DNA from: Acidobacteriota bacterium
GTDB lineage: Bacteria; Actinomycetota; Acidimicrobiia; Acidimicrobiales; UBA8190
DNA length: 16,257 nt
NCBI GenBank assembly: GCA_028872975.1
Contig: JAGWNV010000030.1
Span: 1 to 16,257, forward strand
Direction: 5' to 3'
Shown here: positions 7,476 through 14,952 of the stretch, one piece after another
How the letters are laid out: every line of letters begins with the position of its first letter
Numbering within the stretch: position 1 is the stretch's first letter
Position numbers and translations under genes: made by a program
Notes under the pieces: generated by a model
Database searches by the model: none
What the model was told of the DNA's origin: nothing
What the model saw: only the letters and a program-made list of their open reading frames with translations

Positions 7476-7493
7476 CACCCCTAAGCTGGGGTG
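7476..7493 (+). promoter_or_regulatory. Inverted repeat around -10-like TAAGCT upstream of fba
   Basis: CACCCC (7476-7481) and GGGGTG (7488-7493) are perfect inverted repeats flanking the hexamer TAAGCT (7482-7487), which matches the TANNNT -10 pattern. Transcription starting about 7 bases later would give a leader of roughly 20-25 bases containing the AGGAGG of the fba gene. A repressor bound across the palindrome would block the -10. No -35 is convincing. The element could also form a small hairpin after the threonine aldolase gene. Confidence 0.4.
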
Positions 7494-7505
7494 AGGACGC
7501 GACAC

Positions 7506-7511
7506 AGGAGG
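7506..7511 (+). promoter_or_regulatory. Shine-Dalgarno AGGAGG deciding the fba GTG start
   Basis: A consensus AGGAGG lies 5 bases before the GTG at 7517. It is one of the two strongest ribosome-binding sites in the window and fixes a non-ATG start. The reading frame is open further upstream into the threonine aldolase gene, so the site matters for choosing the start. Confidence 0.75.
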
Positions 7512-7516
7512 CCATC

Positions 7517-8572
7517 GTGGGCACCGACATCCAGGCCCTCCTCGGCGACGAGGCCGAGACCCTGCTCACCCACACCTGCAAGGGCGTGACCGCCGACGAG
7601 CTCACCCTCCCCGGCCCCGACGCCGCCGACCGGGTCATGCGCGACAGCGACCGGCCCATCCCCGTCGTCCGCAACCTCGCCGCCCTCTATGCGCACGGGC
7701 GCCTGGGCGGCACCGGCTACCTCTCCATCCTCCCCGTCGACCAGGGCATCGAGCACTCCGGGGCGGCGAGCTTCGCCAAGCACCCCGCCTACTTCGACCC
7801 CGCCAACCTCGTCGAGCTCGCCCTGGCCGGGGGTTGCTCCGCCATCGCCACCACCCTGGGCGGGCTCGGGATCGTGGCCCGCCGCTACGCCCATCGGATC
7901 CCCTTCATCGTGAAGCTCAACCACAACGACTTCCTCCACTACCCGAACACCTACGACCAGGTCATGTTCGGCTCGGTCCGCCAGGCCGCCGACCTCGGCG
8001 CCGTCGGCGTCGGGGCCACCATCTACTTCGGCAGCGACCAGAGCGACCGCCAGCTCCAGGAGGTCTCGGCCGCCTTCGCCGAGGCCCACCGCCTCGGGCT
8101 CTTCACCGTCCTGTGGTGCTATCTCCGGAACCCGGAGTTCAAGACGAAGGAGGCGGACTACCACCTCGCCGCCGATCTGACCGGGCAGGCCAACCACATC
8201 GGCGTCACCTTGGAGGCCGACCTCATCAAGCAGAAGCAGCCCGAGAACAACGGCGGCTACCCGGCGCTCAAGTTCGGCAAGACCGATCCGCTCGTCTACG
8301 ACGAGCTCACCACCGACAACCCCATCGACTGGACCCGCTGGCAGGTCCTCAACTGCTACGCCGGCCGCGTCGGGCTCATCAACTCCGGTGGGGAGTCCAA
8401 GGGCGCCGGTGACCTCGCCCAGGCCGTCCGGACCGCCGTCGTCAACAAGAGGGCCGGGGGGACCGGGCTGATCGTGGGCCGCAAGGCCTTCCAGCGGCCC
8501 CTGGCCGACGGGGTGGAACTCCTCCACGCCGTCCAGGACGTCTTCTTGGACCCGGCGGTGACCATCGCCTGA
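7517..8572 (+). CDS. fbaB: Class I fructose-bisphosphate aldolase (FbaB/DhnA type)
   Basis: Schiff-base aldolase of glycolysis and gluconeogenesis, which interconverts fructose 1,6-bisphosphate with dihydroxyacetone phosphate and glyceraldehyde 3-phosphate; cytoplasmic; 351 residues, about the length of E. coli FbaB. Recognisable blocks are ILPVDQGIEHS (71-81), the PFIVKLNHNDFLHYPN strand (129-144), ATIYFGS (167-173), and the stretch TLEADLIKQKQPENNGGY (231-248), where K238 is the likely Schiff-base lysine by position. INSGGESKG (phosphate binding) and the C-terminal NKRAGGTGLIVGRKAFQRP follow. The metal-dependent class II motifs are absent. GTG 7517 was chosen for the AGGAGG upstream and the family-like length. 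The flanking genes are not glycolytic, so the gene probably forms its own transcription unit. Confidence 0.93.
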   Translation: MGTDIQALLGDEAETLLTHTCKGVTADELTLPGPDAADRVMRDSDRPIPVVRNLAALYAHGRLGGTGYLSILPVDQGIEHSGAASFAKHPAYFDPANLVELALAGGCSAIATTLGGLGIVARRYAHRIPFIVKLNHNDFLHYPNTYDQVMFGSVRQAADLGAVGVGATIYFGSDQSDRQLQEVSAAFAEAHRLGLFTVLWCYLRNPEFKTKEADYHLAADLTGQANHIGVTLEADLIKQKQPENNGGYPALKFGKTDPLVYDELTTDNPIDWTRWQVLNCYAGRVGLINSGGESKGAGDLAQAVRTAVVNKRAGGTGLIVGRKAFQRPLADGVELLHAVQDVFLDPAVTIA

Positions 8573-8574
8573 CC

Positions 8575-8598
8575 CCGGCGCCCGGCCCGGCGCCCGGC
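8575..8598. repeat. Tandem duplication of a 12-base GC-only unit
   Basis: CCGGCGCCCGGC occurs twice in direct succession immediately after the fba stop, followed by a partial third copy-like CCCCGGCC. A further GC-rich inverted repeat (CGGCCC at 8629-8634 with GGGCCG at 8645-8650) lies in the same 105-base gap. These could fold into stable stems at the end of the fba transcript, but no T-run follows, so an intrinsic terminator cannot be claimed. Confidence 0.4.
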
Positions 8599-8654
8599 CC
8601 CGGCCACAGGGGCTGCGCCGTCCGCCCCGGCCCGGGAGTGCGGGGGGCCGGCAG

Positions 8655-8660
8655 TATGCT
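8655..8660 (+). promoter_or_regulatory. -10-like TATGCT upstream of korA
   Basis: AGTATGCT is the only AT-containing patch in an otherwise almost pure GC gap and fits TANNNT. Transcription starting about 7 bases later would leave a leader of roughly 11 bases carrying the GGAGGG at 8669-8674 just before the GTG at 8678. No -35 match is visible. It is the probable promoter of the korA-korB-phosphatidyltransferase run. Confidence 0.4.
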
Positions 8661-8677
8661 CGAGGGCCGGAGGGTCC

Positions 8678-10594
8678 GTGTCCACCACCGCAGAACACCC
8701 ACGTCACCAGACCGTCGAGCTCGACCGCGTCGTCATCAGGTTCGCCGGCGACTCCGGTGACGGCATGCAGCTGACCGGGACGCAGTTCACCGCCGCCAGC
8801 TCCCTGTTCGGCAACGACACGGCCACCCTGCCCGACTTCCCGGCCGAGATCCGGGCCCCGGCCGGCACCCTGGCCGGCGTCTCGGCATTCCAGGTCCACA
8901 TCTCCGACCACGACATCCTCACCCCGGGCGACGCCCCCAGCGTCCTCGTGGCCATGAACCCCGCCGCCCTCAAGGCCAACATCGGGGCGGTCACGGCCGG
9001 GGGGATCCTGATCGTGAACGTCGACGGCTTCGACGACCGGTCCCTCGAGAAGGCCGGCTACGCCTCCAACCCGCTCACCGACGGGTCGCTCGCCTCGTAC
9101 ACCGTCTACGAGGTGCCCATGACGTCGCTCACCATGGAGGTGGGCAAGGAGGCGGGGGTGAAGCCCCGCGACGCCGAGCGGTCGAAGAACTTCTTCGCCC
9201 TGGGACTCGTGAGCTGGCTCTACAGCCGGCCGGTGGAGCCGACGCTCGAGTGGATCGGGAAGCGCTTCGCCGCCGACGCCCTCGTCCTCGACGCCAACAC
9301 CCGGGCCTTCCGGGCCGGGTACAACTTCGGCGAGACCGCCGAGTTGTTCGAGTCGACCTACCAGGTGCGCCCGGCGCCGCTCGAGCCGGGCACCTACACG
9401 AACGTCACCGGTAACACGGCCCTGGCCTGGGGGCTCATCGCCGCCTCCCACCGGGCCGGGCTGGGGCTGTTCCTCGGCTCCTACCCGATCACCCCGGCCT
9501 CCGACATCCTCCACGAGCTCTCCAAGCACAAGCACTTCGGCGTCCGGACTCTCCAGGCCGAGGACGAGATCGCCGGTATCGGCGCCGCCATCGGCGCCGC
9601 CTTCGGGGGGTCGCTCGGGGTGACCACGACGAGCGGCCCGGGCATCGACCTGAAGGCCGAGTCGATCGGGCTGGCGGTGAGCCTCGAGCTCCCTCTCGTG
9701 GTCGTCGACATCCAACGCGGGGGCCCCTCGACGGGCCTGCCCACGAAGACCGAGCAGTCCGACCTCCTCCACGCCATGTACGGCCGCCACGGCGAGTCCC
9801 CGGTGCCCATCGTGGCGGCCCGGACCCCCTCCCACTGCTTCGAGACGGCCATGGAGGCGGTCCGGATCGCCGTCACCTACCGCACGCCGGTGATCCTCCT
9901 CTCCGACGGCTATCTGGCCAACGGCTCCGAGCCATGGCGCCTGCCCGACGTGGCCGGCCTGCCCGCCGTCGACCCGGCCTTCGCCCCGGCCCCGGGGGAG
10001 GGCGACGGCCGCGCCTTCCAGCCCTACGAGCGCGACCCCGAGACCCTGGCCCGGCCATGGGCCGTGCCGGGCACCCCGGGCCTCGAGCACCGCATCGGCG
10101 GTCTCGAGAAGGCCGACGGCAGCGGGGACGTCTCCTACGACCCCGTCAACCACGAGCGGATGGTCCACCTCCGGGCGAAGAAGGTGGCCGGCATCGCCGC
10201 CTCCCTGCCGCCGGTCGACGTGGACGACGAGGGCGGCCCGGGCAGCGCCCCGGTGCTGGTGCTGGGCTGGGGCTCGACCTACGGGGCCATCGCGGCGGGG
10301 GTCCGCCGGATCCGGGCCCGGGGCCTGGCCGTGGCCCACGCCCACCTCACCCACCTGAACCCCTTCCCGCCCAACCTGGGCGAGGTGCTGCGGGCCTATC
10401 CCGCCGTGCTCGTCCCCGAGGCCAACCTGGGCCAGCTCGTCCGGCTGGTGCGGGCCGAGTTCCTCGTGGACGCCCGGTCGCTCACCAAGGTCCAGGGCCA
10501 GCCCTTCCGGGCCGCCGAGATCGAGGCGGCCATCCTCGAGCTCCTCGGCGTCGACCCGGCCACCACGGCCCCCAAGGAGGACGTCTCCAGTTGA
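8678..10594 (+). CDS. korA: 2-oxoacid:ferredoxin oxidoreductase, fused gamma-alpha subunit (KorA)
   Basis: Large subunit of a 2-oxoglutarate (or related 2-oxoacid):ferredoxin oxidoreductase, which decarboxylates the acid to an acyl-CoA and passes electrons to ferredoxin; 638 residues, cytoplasmic. Residues about 15-200 form the gamma domain (starting RFAGDSGDGMQLTG; KNFFALGLVSWLY near its end). After a linker, the alpha domain has GNTALAWGL, the substrate-loop motif YPITPASDIL (Y269-P273) and QAEDEIAGIGAAIGAA, then the TSGPGIDLKAE and VDIQRGGPSTGLPTKTEQSD blocks. The C-terminal domain has LGWGSTYGAI and HLNPFPPN. The gamma-alpha fusion and length match actinobacterial KorA. GTG 8678 has GGAGGG 3 bases upstream. 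It ends in a TTGA overlap with korB. Substrate choice (2-oxoglutarate versus other 2-oxoacids) is inferred from overall resemblance, not proven. Confidence 0.92.
   Translation: MSTTAEHPRHQTVELDRVVIRFAGDSGDGMQLTGTQFTAASSLFGNDTATLPDFPAEIRAPAGTLAGVSAFQVHISDHDILTPGDAPSVLVAMNPAALKANIGAVTAGGILIVNVDGFDDRSLEKAGYASNPLTDGSLASYTVYEVPMTSLTMEVGKEAGVKPRDAERSKNFFALGLVSWLYSRPVEPTLEWIGKRFAADALVLDANTRAFRAGYNFGETAELFESTYQVRPAPLEPGTYTNVTGNTALAWGLIAASHRAGLGLFLGSYPITPASDILHELSKHKHFGVRTLQAEDEIAGIGAAIGAAFGGSLGVTTTSGPGIDLKAESIGLAVSLELPLVVVDIQRGGPSTGLPTKTEQSDLLHAMYGRHGESPVPIVAARTPSHCFETAMEAVRIAVTYRTPVILLSDGYLANGSEPWRLPDVAGLPAVDPAFAPAPGEGDGRAFQPYERDPETLARPWAVPGTPGLEHRIGGLEKADGSGDVSYDPVNHERMVHLRAKKVAGIAASLPPVDVDDEGGPGSAPVLVLGWGSTYGAIAAGVRRIRARGLAVAHAHLTHLNPFPPNLGEVLRAYPAVLVPEANLGQLVRLVRAEFLVDARSLTKVQGQPFRAAEIEAAILELLGVDPATTAPKEDVSS
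10574..10580 (+). promoter_or_regulatory. Shine-Dalgarno AAGGAGG deciding the korB TTG start
   Basis: AAGGAGG inside the last korA codons ends 10 bases before the TTG at 10591. It is near-consensus and supports the otherwise unusual TTG start of korB. No ATG or GTG in frame occurs before the conserved cysteine motif. Confidence 0.7.
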
Positions 10595-11616
10595 CCGACA
10601 CCGCCGTCCCGGTCACCACCCGCAAGGACTGGTCGTCGGACCAGGAGGTCCGGTGGTGCCCCGGGTGCGGGGACTACTCGATCCTCGCCGCCGTCCAGAT
10701 GCTCCTCCCCGACCTCGGCGTCCGCCGGGAGGACACCGTCTTCGTCTCCGGCATCGGCTGCGCGGCGCGCTTCCCGTACTACATGAACACCTACGGGATG
10801 CACTCAATCCACGGCCGGGCCCCGGCCATCGCCACCGGCCTCGCCGTGACCCGGCCCGACCTCGACATCTGGGTCGTCACCGGTGACGGCGACGCCCTCT
10901 CCATCGGTGGGAACCACCTCATCCACGCCTTGCGGCGCAACGTGGACATCACCATCCTGCTGTTCAACAACCAGATCTACGGCCTCACCAAGGGCCAGTA
11001 CTCGCCCACCTCCGAGCAGGGCAAGGTCACGAAGTCGACGCCCTTCGGATCGCTCGAGACCCCCTTCAACCCCATCAGCCTGGCCCTCGGTGCCGAGGCG
11101 ACCTTCGTGGCCCGCACCCACGACATGGACCGCAAGCACATGCAGGAGATCTTCCGGCGTGCGCATGCCCACCGGGGGAGCGCCTTCGTCGAGATCTACC
11201 AGAACTGCAACGTCTTCAACGACGGCGCCTTCGAGCGGATCACGGGCCGCGACGCCCGGGCCGAGCACCTCATCCCCCTCGTCCACGGCGAACCCATCCG
11301 GTTCGGCCCCGAGGCCGAGCACGGCGTGGTGGCCTCGCCCGACGGCCGCCTGCGGATCGCCGAGGTGGCCGAGGTGGGTGAAGAGGCGATCCTCGTCCAC
11401 GACGAGCAGCGGGAGGACCCCGGCCTCGCCTTCGCCCTGTCCCGCCTGGCCCGGGGCCCCTTCGAGCCCACCCCCATCGGCGTCTTCCGGGCCGTCGACC
11501 GTCCCGAGTACGGCGAGGCCATGTCCCGCCAGCTCCTCGACGCCGCCGAGCGCCGGGGCCCGGGGGACCTCGAGGCCCTCCTGCGGTCGGGCGGCACCTG
11601 GACCGTCGAGAGTTGA
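10591..11616 (+). CDS. korB: 2-oxoacid:ferredoxin oxidoreductase, beta subunit (KorB)
   Basis: Thiamine-diphosphate subunit that pairs with KorA, 341 residues. It contains WCPGCGDYSIL (22-32), GIGCAARFPYYMNTYG (54-69) and HGRAPAIATG. The TPP/Mg motif starts at GDGD (98-101) and runs to the NNQIYGLTKGQYSPTS block near 127. Cysteines C23, C26, C57 and C206 (in YQNCNVFND) occupy the positions that ligate a [4Fe-4S] cluster in related oxidoreductases, so electron transfer to ferredoxin is expected. No ferredoxin gene is present in the window. The TTG start overlaps the korA stop (TTGA) and has AAGGAGG 10 bases upstream. The korB stop itself overlaps the next gene's TTG in the same way, so three genes are chained. 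Confidence 0.93.
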   Translation: MTDTAVPVTTRKDWSSDQEVRWCPGCGDYSILAAVQMLLPDLGVRREDTVFVSGIGCAARFPYYMNTYGMHSIHGRAPAIATGLAVTRPDLDIWVVTGDGDALSIGGNHLIHALRRNVDITILLFNNQIYGLTKGQYSPTSEQGKVTKSTPFGSLETPFNPISLALGAEATFVARTHDMDRKHMQEIFRRAHAHRGSAFVEIYQNCNVFNDGAFERITGRDARAEHLIPLVHGEPIRFGPEAEHGVVASPDGRLRIAEVAEVGEEAILVHDEQREDPGLAFALSRLARGPFEPTPIGVFRAVDRPEYGEAMSRQLLDAAERRGPGDLEALLRSGGTWTVES

Positions 11617-12344
11617 CGGGCGGCGGACGAGCAGGCGGCGCCGTCCCGCCCGCCGTCCCGGCTCCAGCGCAGCCGGCCGGAGACCCCGCCGTCCTCCCGG
11701 CCGCCGCCGGGGACGACCCCTCCCTGGCTCGGATCCTCACCGTCCCCAACCTGATCACCACGGCCCGGCTGGCCTGCGTGCCGGTGTTCGTCTGGCTCCT
11801 CTTCGGCGCCCACCGGCAGACGGCCGCCGCCGTCCTCCTCGGGGTCCTCGGCGCCACCGACTGGGTGGACGGCTTCGCCGCCAGGCGCTGGCACCAGGTC
11901 TCGACCCTGGGCAAGGTCCTCGACCCCGTCGCCGACCGCGTCCTCGTGCTCACCGGCGTCCTGTCGGTGATCGTGGTGGGGGCCGTGCCCGTCTGGTTCG
12001 GCGCCGCCACCGTTGCCCGGGAGGCGGTGGTGTCGGGGGCCGTCCTGCTCCTCGCCGCCCTCGGGTCGGAGCGGATCGACGTGCTGTGGGTGGGCAAGGC
12101 GGGGACCTTCGGGCTCATGTTCGCCTACCCGACCTTCCTCCTCGCCCACGGCACCGCGTCCTGGCAGCACCCCTTCGAGGTCCTCGCCTGGGTGTGCGCC
12201 GTCCCCGGTCTCGCCCTCGCCTGGATGGCGGCCGCCGCCTATGTGCCCCGGTCGCGCCGGGCCCTCGCCCGTGGCCGCGGCGGCCGGACGGCACGGCGCG
12301 GCGACCCGGGCGGCACCGGGAACGGCGGGGTATCGTCCGCATGA
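11613..12344 (+). CDS. CDP-alcohol phosphatidyltransferase (PgsA or cardiolipin-synthase type)
   Basis: Integral-membrane phospholipid synthase, 243 residues. It transfers a phosphatidyl group from CDP-diacylglycerol to an alcohol acceptor. The family signature is perfect: D83-x2-D86-G87-x2-A90-R91-x8-G100-x3-D104-x3-D108. A Pro/Ala-rich N-terminus of about 35 residues precedes VPNLITTARL, and hydrophobic segments lie near 52-66, 70-82, 110-130, 136-150 and 160-220. The C-terminus is Arg/Gly-rich. The acceptor is not readable: glycerol 3-phosphate (PgsA) and phosphatidylglycerol (the eukaryote-like cardiolipin synthase of actinobacteria) are both plausible. In Streptomyces coelicolor the latter (SCO1389) sits, as I recall, beside a GDP-mannose pyrophosphorylase-like gene, as here. 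TTG 11613 overlaps the korB stop (TTGA) and is the only usable start before the conserved core. Confidence 0.85.
   Translation: MTGGGRAGGAVPPAVPAPAQPAGDPAVLPAAAGDDPSLARILTVPNLITTARLACVPVFVWLLFGAHRQTAAAVLLGVLGATDWVDGFAARRWHQVSTLGKVLDPVADRVLVLTGVLSVIVVGAVPVWFGAATVAREAVVSGAVLLLAALGSERIDVLWVGKAGTFGLMFAYPTFLLAHGTASWQHPFEVLAWVCAVPGLALAWMAAAAYVPRSRRALARGRGGRTARRGDPGGTGNGGVSSA
12331..12336 (+). promoter_or_regulatory. -10-like TATCGT at the end of the phosphatidyltransferase gene
   Basis: GGTATCGT within the last codons of the phosphatidyltransferase gene fits TANNNT. If used, transcription would start near 12343 and give an approximately 80-base leader before the pyrophosphorylase start at 12424, or a nearly leaderless transcript for the 28-codon ORF at 12341. 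This is a weak prediction with no -35. Confidence 0.3.
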
Positions 12345-12427
12345 AGGGCCGCCGGACGAGGACGGCGGCCGCCGAGAGGGCGACGACGGCAGCGGTGCGA
12401 CGCGGGAACGGGGTGACGGCTCGATGA
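12341..12427 (+). CDS. Possible 28-codon ORF bridging two genes by ATGA overlaps
   Basis: An ATG at 12341 overlaps the preceding stop as ATGA, and its own TGA (12425-12427) overlaps the next gene's ATG as ATGA. The predicted peptide is 28 residues, rich in Arg, Ala and Thr, starting MKGRRTRT and ending GNGVTAR. I do not recognise it. Its exact fit between both neighbours suggests it could keep ribosomes moving from the phosphatidyltransferase to the pyrophosphorylase gene by translational coupling. No clear Shine-Dalgarno sequence is seen. It may equally be a by-product of a 79-base spacer with no stop in this frame, so confidence is low. Confidence 0.25.
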   Translation: MKGRRTRTAAAERATTAAVRRGNGVTAR

Positions 12428-14910
12428 AGGCCGTGATCATGGCCGGCGGCGAGGGGACCCGTCTGCGGCCGCTCACCTCGAACCAGCCCAAGCCCATGCT
12501 GCCCATGGCCAACCGGCCCATGATGGAGCACGTGGTGGCCCTCCTGCGGGGCCACGGGTTCGACGAGATCGTGGTGACCGTCGCCTTCATGGCCAACGTG
12601 ATCCGCAGCTACTTCGACGACGGCTCGGAGTTCGGCGTCCGGATGGTCTATGCCACCGAGGAGACGCCCCTCGGGACGGCGGGATCGGTACTGAACGCCC
12701 GCGACGAGCTCGACGAGCGCTTCCTCGTCATCTCCGGCGACGTCCTCACCGACATCGACCTCGAGGCCCTCATGGACCACCACGGGCAGCGGGGGGCGCT
12801 GGCCACCATCGCCCTCAAGCGGGTGGAGGACCCCCTCGAGTTCGGCATCGTCATCACCCGCGACGACGGTTCGATCGAGCGGTTCCTCGAGAAACCGACC
12901 TGGGGGCAGGTCTTCAGCGACACCATCAACACCGGCATCTACGTCCTCGAGCCGGAGGTCTTCGACTACATCCCCGAGGGTCGCCCCGTCGACTTCTCCG
13001 GCGAGGTCTTCCCGGCCGTCCTCGCCGAGGGCCGGCCCATCCAGGGGTTCGTGGCCGAGGGCTACTGGGAGGACGTGGGCACCCTCGAGGCCTATCTCCG
13101 GGCCCATCAGGACATCCTCGACCAGCGGGTCCAGGTCCAGCCGGCCGGGTTCCCCATCCGTCCCGGGGTCTGGCTCGGCAAGGGCGCCGACGTCCATCCC
13201 TCGGCCGAGGTGGCCGGCCCGGCCGTCATCGGGGACAACTGCTCGATCGGCCCGGGGGCGAGCCTGGGGGAGTACTGCGTCGTCGGCGCCAACGTCCGCA
13301 TCGGGGAGAACGCCGCCCTCCAGCGGACCGTGGTCCACGACAACGGCTTCGTCGGCTCCGGCACCCGTCTCGACGGATGCGTCATCGGCCGGTCCTGCGA
13401 CCTCCGCCAGAACGTCCGCTGCGAGGAGGGGGTGGTCCTCGGCGACGAGACCTTCGTGGGCGCCCACGCCGTCATCAAGTCGGGGGTGAAGGTCTACCCC
13501 TTCAAGACGGTGGAGACCGGCGCCATCATCAACACCTCCATCGTCTGGGAGTCCCGGGGCGCCCGGACCCTGTTCGGACGCCTGGGCATCCAGGGCCTCG
13601 CCAACGTCGACATCAGCCCCGAGCTGGTGATGCGGCTGTCCATGGCGTGGGCGAGCACCCTGGAGAAGGGATCCACGGTGACGGCGTCGCGTGACACGAG
13701 CCGGGCGGCCCGCGTGCTCAAGCGGGCGGTGATGGTCGGCTGCAACGCGGCGGGCGTCCACGTGGAGGATCTCGAGGTGGCCACCGTCCCGGTGACCCGG
13801 TTCCAGGTCCGCACCGGCAGCGGCCTCGGGGGCGTCACCGTCCGCCTGGCCGAGGGCGACAGCCAGTCGGTGCTGCTGCGGTTCTTCGACCAGGACGGGA
13901 TCGACGTGGCCGAGGCCACCCAGCGCAAGATCGAGCGGCTCTACCACCGCGAGGAGTTCCGCCGGGCCCTCGCCTCGGACATCGGCGACATCGGCTTCCC
14001 CCCCCGCACGCTCGAGCTCTACACCGCCGCCCTCATCGACGCCGTCGACGTGGGGGCCATCGCCGAGGCCGGGTTCAAGATCGTCCTCGACTACTCCTTC
14101 GGCACGGCCAGCTTCGTCATGCCCAACGTGCTGGCCAAGCTCGGCGCCGAGGTCCTCGTGGTGAACCCCTACGCCGCCACCGCCGCCGTGGTCTCCTCCG
14201 ACCGGCGGGCGGCGGCCGCCAACGTCGCCGAGCTCGTCCGGGCCTCGGGGGCCCATCTGGGCGCCGTCATCGACCCCGGGGCCGAGCGGCTCACCCTGGT
14301 CGACGACGAGGGCCGGGTCCTCTCCGACGACGAGGCCCTGGTCCTGCTCCTCGGGCTCGTCGTGGCCCAGGGTTCGGGCCGGTCGGTGGCGCTGCCGGTG
14401 GCCGCCCCCCGGGCCGCCGAGCGGCTCCTGGCCGAGGCCGGCGCCAAGGTGGTGTGGACGAAGCTGTCGGCCACCCACCTCATGGAGGTGGCGAGCTCGG
14501 GAGCAGTCGACTTCGCCGCCAGCCAGATGGGCGGGTTCATCTTCCCCCGGTTCCTCCCCGCCTTCGACGCCGTCGGCACCTTCGTCCACCTCCTCGCCCT
14601 CCTCGCCGCCGGCGGCCAGCGGATGGCCAAGCTGTCGGGCGACCTGGCCCCCGTCCACATCGCCCACGAGGAGGTCGTGACCCCCTGGGAGCAGAAGGGC
14701 ACCGTCATGCGCCGCACCCTCGAGCGCGCCAAGGACCGGTCCACGGTCCTCGTCGACGGGGTGAAGGTGCTGGACGGCGACGGCTGGTCCCTCGTGGTCC
14801 CCGACCCCGAGGAGCCGGTCACCCACGTCTGGGCCGAGGCCCCGAGCGAGGCCGAGGCCCGGTCCCGGGTCCAGGAGCAGGCCGTCCGCATCCGCCAGAT
14901 GCTCCACTAG
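12424..14910 (+). CDS. GDP-mannose pyrophosphorylase-like nucleotidyltransferase fused to a degenerate phosphomannomutase module
   Basis: An 828-residue cytoplasmic protein of the long mannose-1-phosphate guanylyltransferase type known from actinobacteria and cyanobacteria. Residues 1 to about 235 are a sugar-1-phosphate nucleotidyltransferase: GGEGTRLRPLT (8-18), KPMLPMANRPM, the catalytic GDVLTDIDL, FLEKPTWG and NTGIYVLEPEVF. Residues about 250-365 form a left-handed beta helix of hexapeptide repeats (AVIGDNCSIGPGASLG and similar). From about 375 to the end it aligns with phosphomannomutase/phosphoglucomutase domains I-IV, but every active-site loop is altered: no TASHNP phosphoserine loop near 470-480, DPGAER (617-622) in place of DGDADR, AASQMGG (698-704) in place of GEQSGH, and VPDPEEP in place of RPSGTEP. 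So GTP plus mannose-1-phosphate to GDP-mannose is plausible, and mutase activity is not. Start ATG 12424 gives the canonical MKAVIMAGG opening. Confidence 0.88.
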   Translation: MKAVIMAGGEGTRLRPLTSNQPKPMLPMANRPMMEHVVALLRGHGFDEIVVTVAFMANVIRSYFDDGSEFGVRMVYATEETPLGTAGSVLNARDELDERFLVISGDVLTDIDLEALMDHHGQRGALATIALKRVEDPLEFGIVITRDDGSIERFLEKPTWGQVFSDTINTGIYVLEPEVFDYIPEGRPVDFSGEVFPAVLAEGRPIQGFVAEGYWEDVGTLEAYLRAHQDILDQRVQVQPAGFPIRPGVWLGKGADVHPSAEVAGPAVIGDNCSIGPGASLGEYCVVGANVRIGENAALQRTVVHDNGFVGSGTRLDGCVIGRSCDLRQNVRCEEGVVLGDETFVGAHAVIKSGVKVYPFKTVETGAIINTSIVWESRGARTLFGRLGIQGLANVDISPELVMRLSMAWASTLEKGSTVTASRDTSRAARVLKRAVMVGCNAAGVHVEDLEVATVPVTRFQVRTGSGLGGVTVRLAEGDSQSVLLRFFDQDGIDVAEATQRKIERLYHREEFRRALASDIGDIGFPPRTLELYTAALIDAVDVGAIAEAGFKIVLDYSFGTASFVMPNVLAKLGAEVLVVNPYAATAAVVSSDRRAAAANVAELVRASGAHLGAVIDPGAERLTLVDDEGRVLSDDEALVLLLGLVVAQGSGRSVALPVAAPRAAERLLAEAGAKVVWTKLSATHLMEVASSGAVDFAASQMGGFIFPRFLPAFDAVGTFVHLLALLAAGGQRMAKLSGDLAPVHIAHEEVVTPWEQKGTVMRRTLERAKDRSTVLVDGVKVLDGDGWSLVVPDPEEPVTHVWAEAPSEAEARSRVQEQAVRIRQMLH

Positions 14911-14952
14911 TGACCCCGTCGCCGGCCAGGAGACGGTCGGTGCCCGTTGGGT

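Noticed and set aside
7481..10354. Minus-strand open frame of 957 codons opposite fba and korA
   Set aside because: It spans two well-recognised plus-strand genes and the promoter gap between them, and has low-complexity composition with no motif. It is an antisense shadow of GC-rich coding DNA.
12115..14907. Minus-strand open frame of 930 codons opposite the pyrophosphorylase gene
   Set aside because: Composition is Gly/Asp/His/Val/Leu repeats without any recognisable domain, as expected for the antisense frame of a GC-rich gene. The plus strand has clear conserved motifs throughout.
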